Origin: Lysobacter_K sp043738095
GTDB taxonomy: Bacteria; Pseudomonadota; Gammaproteobacteria; Xanthomonadales; Xanthomonadaceae
Assembly: GCA_043738095.1 (NCBI GenBank)
Contig: JAYSZI010000039.1
Span: 34,805 to 98,804 of the forward strand
Length of the DNA: 64,000 nt
Direction of reading: 5' to 3'
Under the pieces are notes generated by a model. It worked only from the letters and a program-made list of their open reading frames with translations. It did not search any database and was not told the DNA's origin. Positions 49,193-58,103 of this stretch are shown one piece after another (within the stretch, counting starts at the first letter, position 1; each line of letters starts with the position of its first letter). The translations under genes were made by a program, and so were the position numbers.

Positions 49193-51058
49193 TTACTGAT
49201 AAACCACCTGCGATCTCAAATTGGGTAGCACCTTCAGCACGAAATCCTTGTACGCCTGGTTGAACTGCGGCGTACACGTCGCACCCGGTGTGCGGTCGTC
49301 GAAAACGCGCTTTGCGGTCAGCACGTTTCCCTTGAGTTCGTAGGTGGCCTCGTAACTGAGCACGCCACTGGAGAGGCTTAGATTGGCGGGAACGGCGATC
49401 ACCTTGACCTGCTCCGGAAATTCGTAGACGTACGCTTCCTCCGAGTGGCCACTGATGCATGCCGTGTCGTCGTCGGCCACTTCGTCGGTGGCAGCCGCGG
49501 CAAAACCCGCGACCGGCGCCTCGTTGTAGAACAGCGGCAGAATCGCGAAAGCGCCGGGCATGGGCAGGGCCTGCTTGGCCTCGAAGTCCACGGAGTACTT
49601 GTGGGCGTCCAGCATCGGTCGGGGATCGTCCTGTACCAGACTGCCGAGGCCCTCGTTGCCGACGCCCTTGAAGTAGGCCGTGACCTGCTCCTGGATCTGC
49701 TGCTTCGACATGTCGCGGAAGCGCGATTTCGCCGCCACTGCGTACATGCCAGCGAGCGTCACGTCGACCTTGCCCTTGATGGAGCCATCCGCATCGATCT
49801 TTAGCGTGGTCAGCATCCGTTGCCGGTTGCGGTCGACCGGCAAGGTCGGCGTGCGCGTCCCGTCTCGGTAACCATCCACCAGGAGGATCGGCTTGCCGAT
49901 GTCCTCGTACGGCAGCATCCCAAATGGAATGCCCTTGGATGTGGCGTCGACATAAAGGTCAAGGGCCGGAATGTAATTGAGCACATGGTTGACTATCGAT
50001 ACCACCGGCACCTTTGGCAGGCGATACACGTTGCCGGCGTTGATCAGGGCCTGGCTGCTTTCGACGCCTTTTGCCGACAGCAACGCCTGCAGCAAGGTCG
50101 CATGGTCCTTGCAGTCGCCCATCTTGTTGTCGAGGATGAAATCGATGTCGTGGGGCACCACGGCGCCCAGCCCGATGCAGTTGCCCGCGTAGGTGATGTT
50201 GGTTGATACCCACTCGTACAAGGCCTGGGCGATGTCGCGAGGCTCCTTGCGGGGCCCTGCGACCTCGTCGGCAAGCTTCTGGATGCGTGCGGTCACCGCC
50301 GCTTTCGGACGCGCCCGCGACCCGTAGGCCTCCGTGATGTCGGCGTAGCCTCGGAATGTCGAATAGACCAAACCAGGATGACGCTCCATGTCATAAGTTG
50401 AGCCTTGGCCCGTCCCCTTCACGGGCGCCTTGTTCTGGTAGGACCACTCGACAACCTTGCGACCGCCCGCGGTTTCGTTGCGGACTTCCTTGAGTTGCCA
50501 AGCTTGGTGCTGGGTCCAGAGCGATTCGGGAGCGTCGATCCTGACCTTGACGTCGCCGAAGTAGCTGCTGCGCGGGAAGTTTTCGACAACCGAGAAATGA
50601 TTGTCGAACATCGGCTTGCTCGCGGTCAGACGGTACGCGAACACCACCGTGTCACCGACCTCCAGTTCGGGAAACACCACCGACGTGGTGGTGACGTCCG
50701 AAAACACCGGGCCACTGCCTTCCTGGCCGCCGTTGACCTGCACCTGATAGTTGGACTTGGGCACGTCGATGCGGCGTCCGTCGGGCTTGAGCGTGTAGGC
50801 TTCCAGCACTTCGGCCTTCTGAATGCTGGTGCTGTAGCTGACCGAGGCCTCCTTGACGTGTTCAAGCACCTGCTTCTTCAGCACTTTGATCGCCCAATGC
50901 CGGTTCTCGACGAAGGAACCATTCGCATTGATCACATACTCGACGTGATATCGCTCCGTCTGCACCATGCGTTCGGACGGATCGTCGAGTTCCGCGGCGG
51001 TGCCCGCCGCGCACGAAAAACAAAGCGCCATCAGGCAGCGCATCAGCCACGTCTTCAT
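49193..51058 (-). CDS. Secreted DUF3857 / transglutaminase-like protein
   Basis: The ATG at 51058 gives 621 residues with a signal peptide (hydrophobic about 8-18, cleavage near 'GTAA'). The N-terminal DUF3857-type domain (about 30-250, 'HVEYVINANGSFVENRHWAIKVL') is followed by a transglutaminase-like core. Its triad is plausibly C316 ('NKMGDCKDHATLLQALL'), H358 ('VSIVNHVLN') and D371 ('LYVDATSKG'). A C-terminal beta-rich domain resembles DUF3858-type tails. Such proteins are common in Lysobacterales; most are uncharacterised and may act on envelope proteins or peptides. It lies between dapB and dnaJ on the same strand. Confidence 0.87.
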   Translation of the reverse strand: MKTWLMRCLMALCFSCAAGTAAELDDPSERMVQTERYHVEYVINANGSFVENRHWAIKVLKKQVLEHVKEASVSYSTSIQKAEVLEAYTLKPDGRRIDVPKSNYQVQVNGGQEGSGPVFSDVTTTSVVFPELEVGDTVVFAYRLTASKPMFDNHFSVVENFPRSSYFGDVKVRIDAPESLWTQHQAWQLKEVRNETAGGRKVVEWSYQNKAPVKGTGQGSTYDMERHPGLVYSTFRGYADITEAYGSRARPKAAVTARIQKLADEVAGPRKEPRDIAQALYEWVSTNITYAGNCIGLGAVVPHDIDFILDNKMGDCKDHATLLQALLSAKGVESSQALINAGNVYRLPKVPVVSIVNHVLNYIPALDLYVDATSKGIPFGMLPYEDIGKPILLVDGYRDGTRTPTLPVDRNRQRMLTTLKIDADGSIKGKVDVTLAGMYAVAAKSRFRDMSKQQIQEQVTAYFKGVGNEGLGSLVQDDPRPMLDAHKYSVDFEAKQALPMPGAFAILPLFYNEAPVAGFAAAATDEVADDDTACISGHSEEAYVYEFPEQVKVIAVPANLSLSSGVLSYEATYELKGNVLTAKRVFDDRTPGATCTPQFNQAYKDFVLKVLPNLRSQVVYQ

Positions 51059-51156
51059 TCGTATCGCCCCTAGCATGTACAAGCGAGTCCATCGCCTGCC
51101 TTGCGCAGCGATGCTACAGCAAGCTCAGCGGCGCCCCGCTGCGGTTGAGTAGCTTT

Positions 51157-52281
51157 CTACGAAATCATCCGGTCCCAGAAACCCTTGACGCCATCAAGAA
51201 ACGTCGAAGAACGCGGTGAATGCTTGCGCGCGCCTTCACCGACGAACGTGGTCTCGAACTTCTCCAGCAACTCGCGCTGCTCGCTGGTGAGGTTGACCGG
51301 AGTTTCGACCACGACGCGACAATAGAGGTCGCCTGGCTTGCGGCTGCGAACCGACTTCACCCCCTGGTCGCGCAGGCGGAACACCTTGCCTGTCTGGGTC
51401 TCAAACGGGATCCGCAGTTCAACTTCGCCGCCCAGGGTCGGCACGCGGACACTACCGCCGAGCGCGGCCTGGGAGATGCGAATCGGCACATCGCAATGCA
51501 AATCGTCGCCGTCGCGTTGGAAGATCTCATGCTCGCGCACGCGCACGTCGACGTATAGGTCGCCAGCCGGAGAACCCGCAGGGCCAGCCTCACCCTCGCC
51601 CGTAAGCCGGATGCGGTCACCGTTGTCGACGCCGGCGGGAATCTTGACCTGCAGGGTCTTGGTCCGTTCGACCCGGCCCTGGCCGTGGCAATCGCCGCAC
51701 GGGTTGGCGATGCTCTGGCCGCGGCCACCGCAATGCGGGCACGCCTGCTGCATCGAGAAAATGCCGCGTTGGAAACGCACCTGGCCGCGGCCGTTGCACG
51801 TCTTGCAGGTCTCTACCCTGCCATCGGCGGAACCGCTGCCACTGCAGGTGTCGCACGCGTCGAGCGTGGGAATTTCAATTTGCTTCTCGGCGCCACCGAC
51901 GGCCTCTTCGAGCGACAGCTCCATCACGTAGCCAATGTCGGCGCCACGGCGCGGGGCACGCGCACCGCCCCCACCGCCACCAAAGATATTGCCGAAAATG
52001 TCGCCGAAAATGTCGCCCATGTCGGCGTGGCCTGGACCACCCCCGCCCATGCCATGTTCGAACGCGGCGTGGCCGTGCTGGTCATACGCCCGGCGCTTGT
52101 TGGCGTCCGACAGCACCTCATAGGCTTCCTTACCTTCCTTGAACGCCGCCTCGGAGCTGTGGTCGCCCGGGTTGCGGTCGGGATGGTGCTTCATCGCGCA
52201 GCGACGGTAGGCCTTCTTCAGGTCCTCGTCGGAGGCATTGCGGGCTACGCCCAGGACTTCGTAGTAGTCGCGCTTGCTCAT
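51157..52281 (-). CDS. dnaJ: Chaperone protein DnaJ
   Basis: DnaJ is the Hsp40 partner of DnaK. It is 374 residues. The J domain has the HPD tripeptide in 'AMKHHPDRNPGD'. A G/F-rich linker follows (about 75-110, 'MGGGGPGHADMGDIFGDIFGNIFGGGGGG'). Four zinc-binding repeats follow: 'CDTCSGSG', 'CKTCNGRG', 'CPHCGGRG' and 'CGDCHGQG'. The C-terminal substrate domain is complete. It is the last gene of hrcA-grpE-dnaK-dnaJ and is separated from dnaK by 138 bp that hold a hairpin. Confidence 0.98.
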   Translation of the reverse strand: MSKRDYYEVLGVARNASDEDLKKAYRRCAMKHHPDRNPGDHSSEAAFKEGKEAYEVLSDANKRRAYDQHGHAAFEHGMGGGGPGHADMGDIFGDIFGNIFGGGGGGARAPRRGADIGYVMELSLEEAVGGAEKQIEIPTLDACDTCSGSGSADGRVETCKTCNGRGQVRFQRGIFSMQQACPHCGGRGQSIANPCGDCHGQGRVERTKTLQVKIPAGVDNGDRIRLTGEGEAGPAGSPAGDLYVDVRVREHEIFQRDGDDLHCDVPIRISQAALGGSVRVPTLGGEVELRIPFETQTGKVFRLRDQGVKSVRSRKPGDLYCRVVVETPVNLTSEQRELLEKFETTFVGEGARKHSPRSSTFLDGVKGFWDRMIS

Positions 52282-52348
52282 CGGTCCTGCTTGTCCATTG
52301 CGGCGTGCCTAACGGGTGTTTACGTGGCGACTACGTCTTGCCACGCGG

Positions 52349-52378
52349 ACGGGCAGGCACGCGGCCTGCCCGTTTTTT
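52349..52378. other. Hairpin in the dnaK-dnaJ gap
   Basis: ACGGGCAGGC (52349-52358), loop ACGCG, GCCTGCCCGT (52364-52373). The T-tract (52374-52378) lies on the plus-strand side only. For the minus-strand dnaK-dnaJ transcript the hairpin is preceded by A residues and lacks a trailing U-tract. It is therefore more likely an mRNA processing or stability element than a terminator. Confidence 0.6.
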
Positions 52379-52419
52379 CTGCTGATCGTGCTGCGGCCAG
52401 GAGTAGCCGCGGCAGTCGA

Positions 52420-54345
52420 TCAGGCCTGCTTGTCGTCCTTGACCTCGGTGAACTCCGCATCCACCACGTCGTCGGACTTCGCCCCGGCACCGCCGCCCTC
52501 GGCTCCCGCGTCCGGGCCCGGCTGCTGCTGCGCGCCAACGGCGGCCATCAACGTCTGGAGCGCTTCTTCGAGGGCCTTCGACTTGGCCTCGATCTGGCCC
52601 TTGTCGTCGCCTTTCATCGCGGTCTCTACTTCGGCAATCGCCGCTTCGGCGGCGCCGATCGCTTCGCCGGGCAGCTTCTCGCCGTGTTCCTTGATGGTGC
52701 TGCGAGCGCTGTGGACCAGGCCATCGGCAACATTCCGCGCCTGGACCAGCTCATGGAACTTGCGGTCTTCGTCGCGGTTGGCCTCGGCGTCGGCGACCAT
52801 CTTCTGGATCTCCTCGTCCGACAAGCCCGAACCGGCCTTGATTTCGACCTTCTGTTCTTTACCCGTCTTCTTGTCCTTGGCCGTCACGTGCACGATGCCG
52901 TTGGCGTCGATGTCGAACGACACTTCCACCTGCGGCATACCGCGCGGCGCCGGCTCGATGCCCGACAGGTCGAAGCGCGCCAGCGACTTGTTGTAGCGGG
53001 CCTGCTCACGCTCACCCTGCAGCACGTGCACGGTCACCGCGGACTGATTGTCCTCGGCCGTCGAGAACGTCTGCGAAGCCTTGGTCGGCACCGTCGTGTT
53101 CTTTTCGATGATCTTGGTGAACACACCGCCTAGCGTCTCGATGCCGAGGCTTAGCGGAGTCACGTCCAGCAGCAGCACGTCCTTGACATCGCCTGCGAGC
53201 ACGCCGCCCTGGATCGCCGCGCCGACGGCGACGGCTTCATCCGGATTGACGTCCTTGCGCGGCTCTTTGCCGAAGAACTCCGACACCGCCTGACTGACCT
53301 TGGGCATGCGGGTCTGGCCACCGACCAGAATCACTTCGGCGATGTCGCTCGCGCGCAGGCCGGCGTCATTGAGCGCGATGCGGCACGGTTCGATCGTCTT
53401 CTTGATCAGGTCCTCGACCAGCGACTCGAGCTTGGCGCGGGTGAGCTTGATATTCAGGTGCTTCGGCCCGGCGGCGTCGGCGGTCACGTACGGCAGATTG
53501 ACTTCGGTCTGCTGCGCGCTGGACAGCTCGATCTTGGCGCGCTCAGCGGAATCCTTGAGGCGCTGCAGCGCCAGCGGATCTTTGCGCAGATCGATGCCCT
53601 GATCCTTGTTGAACTCGTCCACCAGATAATCAATGACGCGCTTGTCGAAGTCTTCGCCACCGAGGAAGGTGTCGCCGTTGGTGGACAGCACCTCGACCTG
53701 CATCTCGCCGTCGACCGACGCGATCTCGATGATGGAAACGTCGAACGTGCCGCCGCCGAGGTCGTAGACCGCGATCTTGCGATCGCCGCCCTTCTTGTCC
53801 ATGCCGTAGGCCAGCGCGGCCGCGGTCGGTTCGTTGATGATGCGCTTGACGTCGAGCCCGGCGATCTTGCCCGCGTCCTTGGTCGCCTGGCGCTGGCTGT
53901 CATTGAAGTACGCCGGCACGGTGATCACCGCTTCGGTAACCGTTTCACCCAGGTACGCCTCGGCGGTCTTCTTCATCTTGGACAGGATCTCCGCCGAGAT
54001 CTGCTGCGACGACAGCTTCTTGCCGTCGCCCGCCTGCACCCAGGCGTCGCCATTGTCATGCGCGACGATCTCGTAGGAGACCAGGCCGATGTCCTTCTGC
54101 ACTTCGGCGTCGGTGAATTTGCGGCCGATCAGGCGCTTCACCGCGTAGAAGGTGTTCTTCGGGTTGGTGACGGCCTGGCGCTTGGCCGCTGCGCCGACGA
54201 GGATTTCGCCGTCCTTGGTGTAGGCGACGATGGACGGCGTGGTGCGGTCGCCCTCGGCGTTCTCGATGACCTTGGCCTTGCCGCCTTCCATGATCGCCAC
54301 GCACGAATTGGTCGTGCCAAGGTCGATACCGATGATCTTGCCCAT
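52420..54345 (-). CDS. dnaK: Chaperone protein DnaK (Hsp70)
   Basis: DnaK is 641 residues, family length. The ATPase domain begins 'MGKIIGIDLGTTNSCVAIMEGG', with 'TVPAYFNDSQRQATKDAGKIAGL', 'IINEPTAAALAYG' and 'VYDLGGGTFDVSIIEI'. The interdomain linker 'DVLLLDVTPLSLGIET' is present, followed by the substrate domain and helical lid. The tail is 'DDVVDAEFTEVKDDKQA' (acidic with the usual EFTEV). A sigma-32-like promoter lies about 60-85 bp upstream, in the gap to grpE. Confidence 0.99.
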   Translation of the reverse strand: MGKIIGIDLGTTNSCVAIMEGGKAKVIENAEGDRTTPSIVAYTKDGEILVGAAAKRQAVTNPKNTFYAVKRLIGRKFTDAEVQKDIGLVSYEIVAHDNGDAWVQAGDGKKLSSQQISAEILSKMKKTAEAYLGETVTEAVITVPAYFNDSQRQATKDAGKIAGLDVKRIINEPTAAALAYGMDKKGGDRKIAVYDLGGGTFDVSIIEIASVDGEMQVEVLSTNGDTFLGGEDFDKRVIDYLVDEFNKDQGIDLRKDPLALQRLKDSAERAKIELSSAQQTEVNLPYVTADAAGPKHLNIKLTRAKLESLVEDLIKKTIEPCRIALNDAGLRASDIAEVILVGGQTRMPKVSQAVSEFFGKEPRKDVNPDEAVAVGAAIQGGVLAGDVKDVLLLDVTPLSLGIETLGGVFTKIIEKNTTVPTKASQTFSTAEDNQSAVTVHVLQGEREQARYNKSLARFDLSGIEPAPRGMPQVEVSFDIDANGIVHVTAKDKKTGKEQKVEIKAGSGLSDEEIQKMVADAEANRDEDRKFHELVQARNVADGLVHSARSTIKEHGEKLPGEAIGAAEAAIAEVETAMKGDDKGQIEAKSKALEEALQTLMAAVGAQQQPGPDAGAEGGGAGAKSDDVVDAEFTEVKDDKQA

Positions 54346-54402
54346 GTTGTTGCTCCCTCTCTAATGCGTATTTGTGTGGCGGACGTACCGCCGATGTGGG
54401 TT

Positions 54403-54430
54403 ATCTGGGGCCTGCCGCAGGCAGTTCAAG
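54403..54430 (-). promoter_or_regulatory. Sigma-32-like heat-shock promoter upstream of dnaK
   Basis: Coding strand: CTTGAA (54430-54425), 14-nt spacer, CCCCAGAT (54410-54403). The match to the heat-shock consensus (CTTGAA, 13-14 nt, CCCCATNT) is one mismatch in the -10. It would give a leader of about 50 nt before dnaK. Confidence 0.78.
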
Positions 54431-54503
54431 CGCCGGTCCCGGTTTTGTAGGAACTCAGCCCGGCCGCAGACGCTTGCGCGACGAGCAAAACCTCCGCCCT
54501 GCG

Positions 54504-55037
54504 TCAATCGTGCTGGGCCACTACCACCAAGGCAGGACGCAGCAGGCGATCGTTGAGCAGCCAGCCCTTCTGATAGACCTGCACCACATGGCCCGGGGGG
54601 TGTTCGGCGCTCTCGACCATGCTCATCGCCTGGTGCTGGTCTGGGCTGAATGGCTGCCCGGCAGGGTCCACCGCGACCAAGCCGTTGTCCGTGACCACCT
54701 TCAGCAGCTGGCGCAGAGTCAGTTCTGTGCCTTCGCGCAGATGCTGGGCGGTGTCGCTGGGCACGTTGAGGCCAGCTTCGAGGCTATCGAGAACCGGCAG
54801 CAACTCGCCCAGTAAGCGTTCGTTGGCGAACTTACGCGCCATGTCGCGCTCGCGTTCGAGCCGCTTGCGCTGGTTTTCGAGGTCGGCGCGCTCACGCAGC
54901 GAGTCGGCGCGTAGCTGGGCGAGTTCAGCTCGGGCGGCGTCGAGCTCGGCCTCAGTCGAGGCAGTAACGTCATTGTCGACGGCCTGGTCGGCGGCGTCCT
55001 GGGACTCGTCAAGTGGATTAGGATCGTTGGTCGTCAT
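54504..55037 (-). CDS. grpE: Nucleotide exchange factor GrpE
   Basis: GrpE speeds ADP release from DnaK. It is 177 residues: an acidic disordered start, a long coiled-coil helix ('ELDAARAELAQLRADSLRERADLENQRKRLERERDMARKFANERLL', about 31-76), and a C-terminal beta domain with 'VDPAGQPFSPDQHQAMSMVES' and 'VVQVYQKGWLLNDRLLRPALVVVA'. It lies between hrcA and dnaK, with its own strong heat-shock promoter directly upstream. Confidence 0.97.
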   Translation of the reverse strand: MTTNDPNPLDESQDAADQAVDNDVTASTEAELDAARAELAQLRADSLRERADLENQRKRLERERDMARKFANERLLGELLPVLDSLEAGLNVPSDTAQHLREGTELTLRQLLKVVTDNGLVAVDPAGQPFSPDQHQAMSMVESAEHPPGHVVQVYQKGWLLNDRLLRPALVVVAQHD

Positions 55038-55078
55038 GCGTGGCTAGGTCCCTGAGCGAGGTGCGTGTCAGGGCAGTG

Positions 55079-55104
55079 ATGGGGCCAGCGCTGGGGGTTT
55101 CAAG
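55079..55104 (-). promoter_or_regulatory. Sigma-32 promoter between hrcA and grpE
   Basis: Coding strand: CTTGAA (55104-55099), 14-nt spacer, CCCCAT (55084-55079) followed by CA. This is a near-perfect sigma-32 promoter in the 85-bp hrcA-grpE gap, giving a leader of about 35 nt. Confidence 0.88.
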
Positions 55105-55122
55105 CGCGGTTGGCAAGAACCG

Positions 55123-56187
55123 CTACGCCCCGTCAGGCTTGAATGCTGCCCCTAGCGCGTCCGCTGCGGCCTGGACCACCGGGATCACGCGGTCGTAGGC
55201 CATGCGGGTTGGGCCGATCACGCCCAGCACCCCGAGCACCTGCCCTCCCGCAAGGTAGGGGGCAGTCACCAGCGACACCCCCTCCAGCGGTGCCAATCCC
55301 GTTTCCTCCCCAATAAAGATGCGCACACCGGGCGCCAGGACCGTACGTTCAAGCAACTGCAGGATCTCGCGCTTGCGCGCGAAGGCTTCAAACAGTTCGC
55401 GCAGCCGGTCGACGTCGGTGAGCTCCTGCAGCCCCATCAACCGGGTTTGCCCGGACAGCACCATGTCGTCGAGCACGGTATCGAGGTTGTCCGGAACCAG
55501 GGCCTGTTCGGCCAGTTCCACCGATTGCGCCAGCAGCGTTTCCATCTCCGCCTGCGCGGTCTTGAGGTCGCGCAGCAAGGTCGCGCGGATGTCGGCAACG
55601 CTGCGGCCGGCGAAGTTCGCGTTGAGGTAGTTGGCTACCCGCTCGAGCTCGCCGGCATCGAATACGCGGCGGGTCTGCAGGATCCGGTTTTGTACGTCGT
55701 TGTCGGCGAACACGAGGATCGCCAGCACGCGCAGCCCATCCAGGGCGACAAAATCGATCCGGCGGAATGCGAACTGGTCGCGCTTGGGCACGCTGACCAC
55801 GCCGACAAAATGGGTCATCGCCGACAGCAGATCCGAGGCGCTGCCAAGCAATGCCTGCGTGCCGGTGCCCGACGGGAGCTCCGCGCGCAAGCGGGCGATT
55901 TCGCCCTCAGGCAGCGGCCGCACCTGCAGCAGCGAGTCGACAAATAACCGGTACCCCGGCACGGTCGGGATTCGCCCCGCCGAGGTGTGCGGTGCGCTGA
56001 GCAGGCCCACGTCCTCGAGATCGCCAAGGATGTTTCGGATCGTCGCGGGGCTGAGGTCGAGTCCGGCGTGCCGGGCCAGCGTCTGCGAGCCCACCGGTTC
56101 GCCACTGCGTATGTAGCGCGCGATCAGCGTGCGCAGCAGCTGCCGTGCGCGCGGGTCTAGGGTCGGATCGATGGATTTGCGGGACAT
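55123..56187 (-). CDS. hrcA: Heat-inducible transcription repressor HrcA
   Basis: HrcA represses chaperone operons through the CIRCE operator. The ATG at 56187 ('MSRKSIDPTLDPRARQLLRTLIARYIRSGEPVGSQTLAR') gives 354 residues, family length; a very long upstream frame through recN is an antisense artefact. The winged helix has 'SPATIRNILGDLEDVGLLSAPHTSAGRIPTVPGYRLFVDSLL'. The GAF-like dimer domain and the C-terminal 'GVIGPTRMAYDRVIPVVQAAADALG' are present. No CIRCE sequence is visible upstream of hrcA, grpE or dnaK, so its target probably lies elsewhere (for example groESL). Confidence 0.96.
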   Translation of the reverse strand: MSRKSIDPTLDPRARQLLRTLIARYIRSGEPVGSQTLARHAGLDLSPATIRNILGDLEDVGLLSAPHTSAGRIPTVPGYRLFVDSLLQVRPLPEGEIARLRAELPSGTGTQALLGSASDLLSAMTHFVGVVSVPKRDQFAFRRIDFVALDGLRVLAILVFADNDVQNRILQTRRVFDAGELERVANYLNANFAGRSVADIRATLLRDLKTAQAEMETLLAQSVELAEQALVPDNLDTVLDDMVLSGQTRLMGLQELTDVDRLRELFEAFARKREILQLLERTVLAPGVRIFIGEETGLAPLEGVSLVTAPYLAGGQVLGVLGVIGPTRMAYDRVIPVVQAAADALGAAFKPDGA

Positions 56188-56359
56188 GGGCTCGATATAC
56201 GTCGCCGGCGCAAACCGCGCAAGAGCGACCGGGCACCCACCTGTGCAGGGCGATCTATCAGCGCAATGAAGGGGTGGCGGGGTCGTGGTCTCAATGGCGG
56301 CGACACCGGCGCACCACGCTCCCCACCGCCACCGTGGCAACCGCTTAGAATCACGCCCC

Positions 56360-58030
56360 ATGCTCGTGCACCTCTCACTCAACAACTTTGCCGTGGTCAG
56401 TGCGGCCGAACTCCGGTTCGGCGCGGGCCTGACGGTGATCTCCGGCGAAACCGGCGCCGGCAAGTCCCTGCTGGTCGACGCCATGGGTCTGCTGTCGGGC
56501 CAGCGCGCCGACAGTGGCGTGGTGCGCCACGGCGCCGACCGCGCCGAACTGCTCGCGGACTTCAGCCTCGACGACGCACCGCTCGCCCGCGACTGGTTGA
56601 GTGACAACGAGATGGATGAGGACGATGCAAGCTGCCAGATCCGCCGGGTGATCCGCGCCGACGGCGGCTCCAAGGCGTGGATCAACGGCCGCCCCGTTAC
56701 GCTCACCCAGCTGATCGATCTCACGGGCTTCCTGGTCGAGATCCACGGCCAGCACGAACACCAGGCGTTGCTGTCCAAGCCCAGCCAGCTCGCCCTGCTC
56801 GACGCGTACGGCCGCACCGAGGCACAGCGCGCCGTGGTCGCCGCCGCGGCGCAGGCTTGGAGCGCGCTACTGCGCGAACGCGACACACTGTCGGCCCAAG
56901 GCGACGTGTCCGAACGCATGGCCTGGCTGCAGCACCAGCATGCCGAACTCGACCGCGAAACCCTCGACCCCGACTCCATCGCCCAACTGCAGGCCGACCA
57001 CCGGCGCCAGTCGCACTCGGCCGACCTCATCGCGGCCTGCGACGGCGCGTTCGTGCAGCTCGGCGGCGACGAGGGCCCATCGTTGTCGCGCAGCCTGCAA
57101 CAGGTGCGCGGCGATTTGCAGCGGGTCAGCGAGCACGAGCCGCGTCTGGGCGAGGTCGATGCCATGCTCGACACCGCCGCGATCCAGCTCGACGAGGCGC
57201 TCGCCCTGCTCGACCGCGTGCGCAGCGACCTCGACCTGGATCCGTCCGCGCTGGAAACACTCGAGCGCCGACTGGCACGGATCCACGAGCTCGGACGCAA
57301 GCACCGGGTGGCGCCTGAGCAACTGTCCCACCATCGCGATGCGATCGCGTTGGAACTCGAAGCCCTTGGCAGTGCCGGGATCCGCTTGCAGTCGCTCGAT
57401 ACCGAAATCGCGTCGGCCCAGGAAAGCTGGCGCCACGCCGCCGCCACCCTCACCGCCCTACGACGTACGGCGGCCGGCACGCTGGCGGCCGACACCACTG
57501 CGTTGATCGGAGAGCTCGGTATGGGTGGCGGGCGTTTCGATATCGCAATCGAATCGATCGATGCCGATCGTCCCGATCCGCTCGGCGCCGAGCGTGTCGA
57601 ATTTCTGGTCGCCGCCAACCCTGGGCAGCCCCCACGCGCCTTGCGCAAGGTCGCGTCGGGCGGGGAGTTGTCGCGTATCTCTCTGGCGATCGAGGTCGCC
57701 GCGCTGGGCCTGGATGCGGTACCGACAATGGTGTTCGACGAGGTCGATTCCGGCATCGGCGGCGGCGTGGCTGAGATCGTCGGGCAGAAACTGCGCGCGC
57801 TAGGCGGCAAACGCCAAGTGCTGTGCGTGACCCACCTGCCGCAGGTCGCAGCGCAAGGCCACGCGCACTATCGTGTCAGCAAGGCCGCCAGTGAAGGCAT
57901 CACCCAGAGTGCGGTGCAGGCGCTGGATAGCAAGCAACGCGAGGAAGAACTGGCGCGCATGCTGGGTGGTGTCGAGCTGACCCGCGAAGCGCGCGCCGCG
58001 GCGAAGCGCTTGCTCAGCGACGTGACCTAA
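56360..58030 (+). CDS. recN: DNA repair protein RecN (SMC-like ATPase)
   Basis: RecN helps repair double-strand breaks. The ATG at 56360 gives 556 residues starting 'MLVHLSLNNFAVVSAAELRF', typical of RecN. Walker A is 'ISGETGAGKSLLVDAMGLL' (about 28-45). The long middle is coiled coil. The signature 'KVASGGELSRISLAIEVAAL' and Walker B 'TMVFDEVDSGIGGGVAEIVGQKL' follow, then 'QVLCVTHLPQVAAQGHAHY'. It is divergent from hrcA. No clear LexA box was found upstream. Confidence 0.97.
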   Translation: MLVHLSLNNFAVVSAAELRFGAGLTVISGETGAGKSLLVDAMGLLSGQRADSGVVRHGADRAELLADFSLDDAPLARDWLSDNEMDEDDASCQIRRVIRADGGSKAWINGRPVTLTQLIDLTGFLVEIHGQHEHQALLSKPSQLALLDAYGRTEAQRAVVAAAAQAWSALLRERDTLSAQGDVSERMAWLQHQHAELDRETLDPDSIAQLQADHRRQSHSADLIAACDGAFVQLGGDEGPSLSRSLQQVRGDLQRVSEHEPRLGEVDAMLDTAAIQLDEALALLDRVRSDLDLDPSALETLERRLARIHELGRKHRVAPEQLSHHRDAIALELEALGSAGIRLQSLDTEIASAQESWRHAAATLTALRRTAAGTLAADTTALIGELGMGGGRFDIAIESIDADRPDPLGAERVEFLVAANPGQPPRALRKVASGGELSRISLAIEVAALGLDAVPTMVFDEVDSGIGGGVAEIVGQKLRALGGKRQVLCVTHLPQVAAQGHAHYRVSKAASEGITQSAVQALDSKQREEELARMLGGVELTREARAAAKRLLSDVT

Positions 58031-58034
58031 AGCA

Positions 58035-58071
58035 GGCCGCCGGGCCTCGTGACTCGCGGTCTCCGGCGGCC
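58035..58071. terminator. Hairpin between convergent recN and fur
   Basis: GGCCGCCGG (58035-58043) pairs with CCGGCGGCC (58063-58071) around a 19-nt loop. No T-tract follows on either strand, so it may be a weak terminator or an mRNA 3' end stabiliser for both convergent genes. Confidence 0.5.
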
Positions 58072-58103
58072 GCGGGGCGCTTCATGTACCCGGTCTGCAT
58101 GGG

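Noticed and set aside
55038..55122. CIRCE operator expected near hrcA/grpE
   Set aside because: I looked for TTAGCACTC and GAGTGCTAA around hrcA, grpE and dnaK and found neither; only sigma-32-like promoters are visible.
56188..57810. Very long N-terminal extension of hrcA
   Set aside because: It is antisense to recN and Ser/Arg/Ala rich; HrcA similarity starts at the ATG at 56187.
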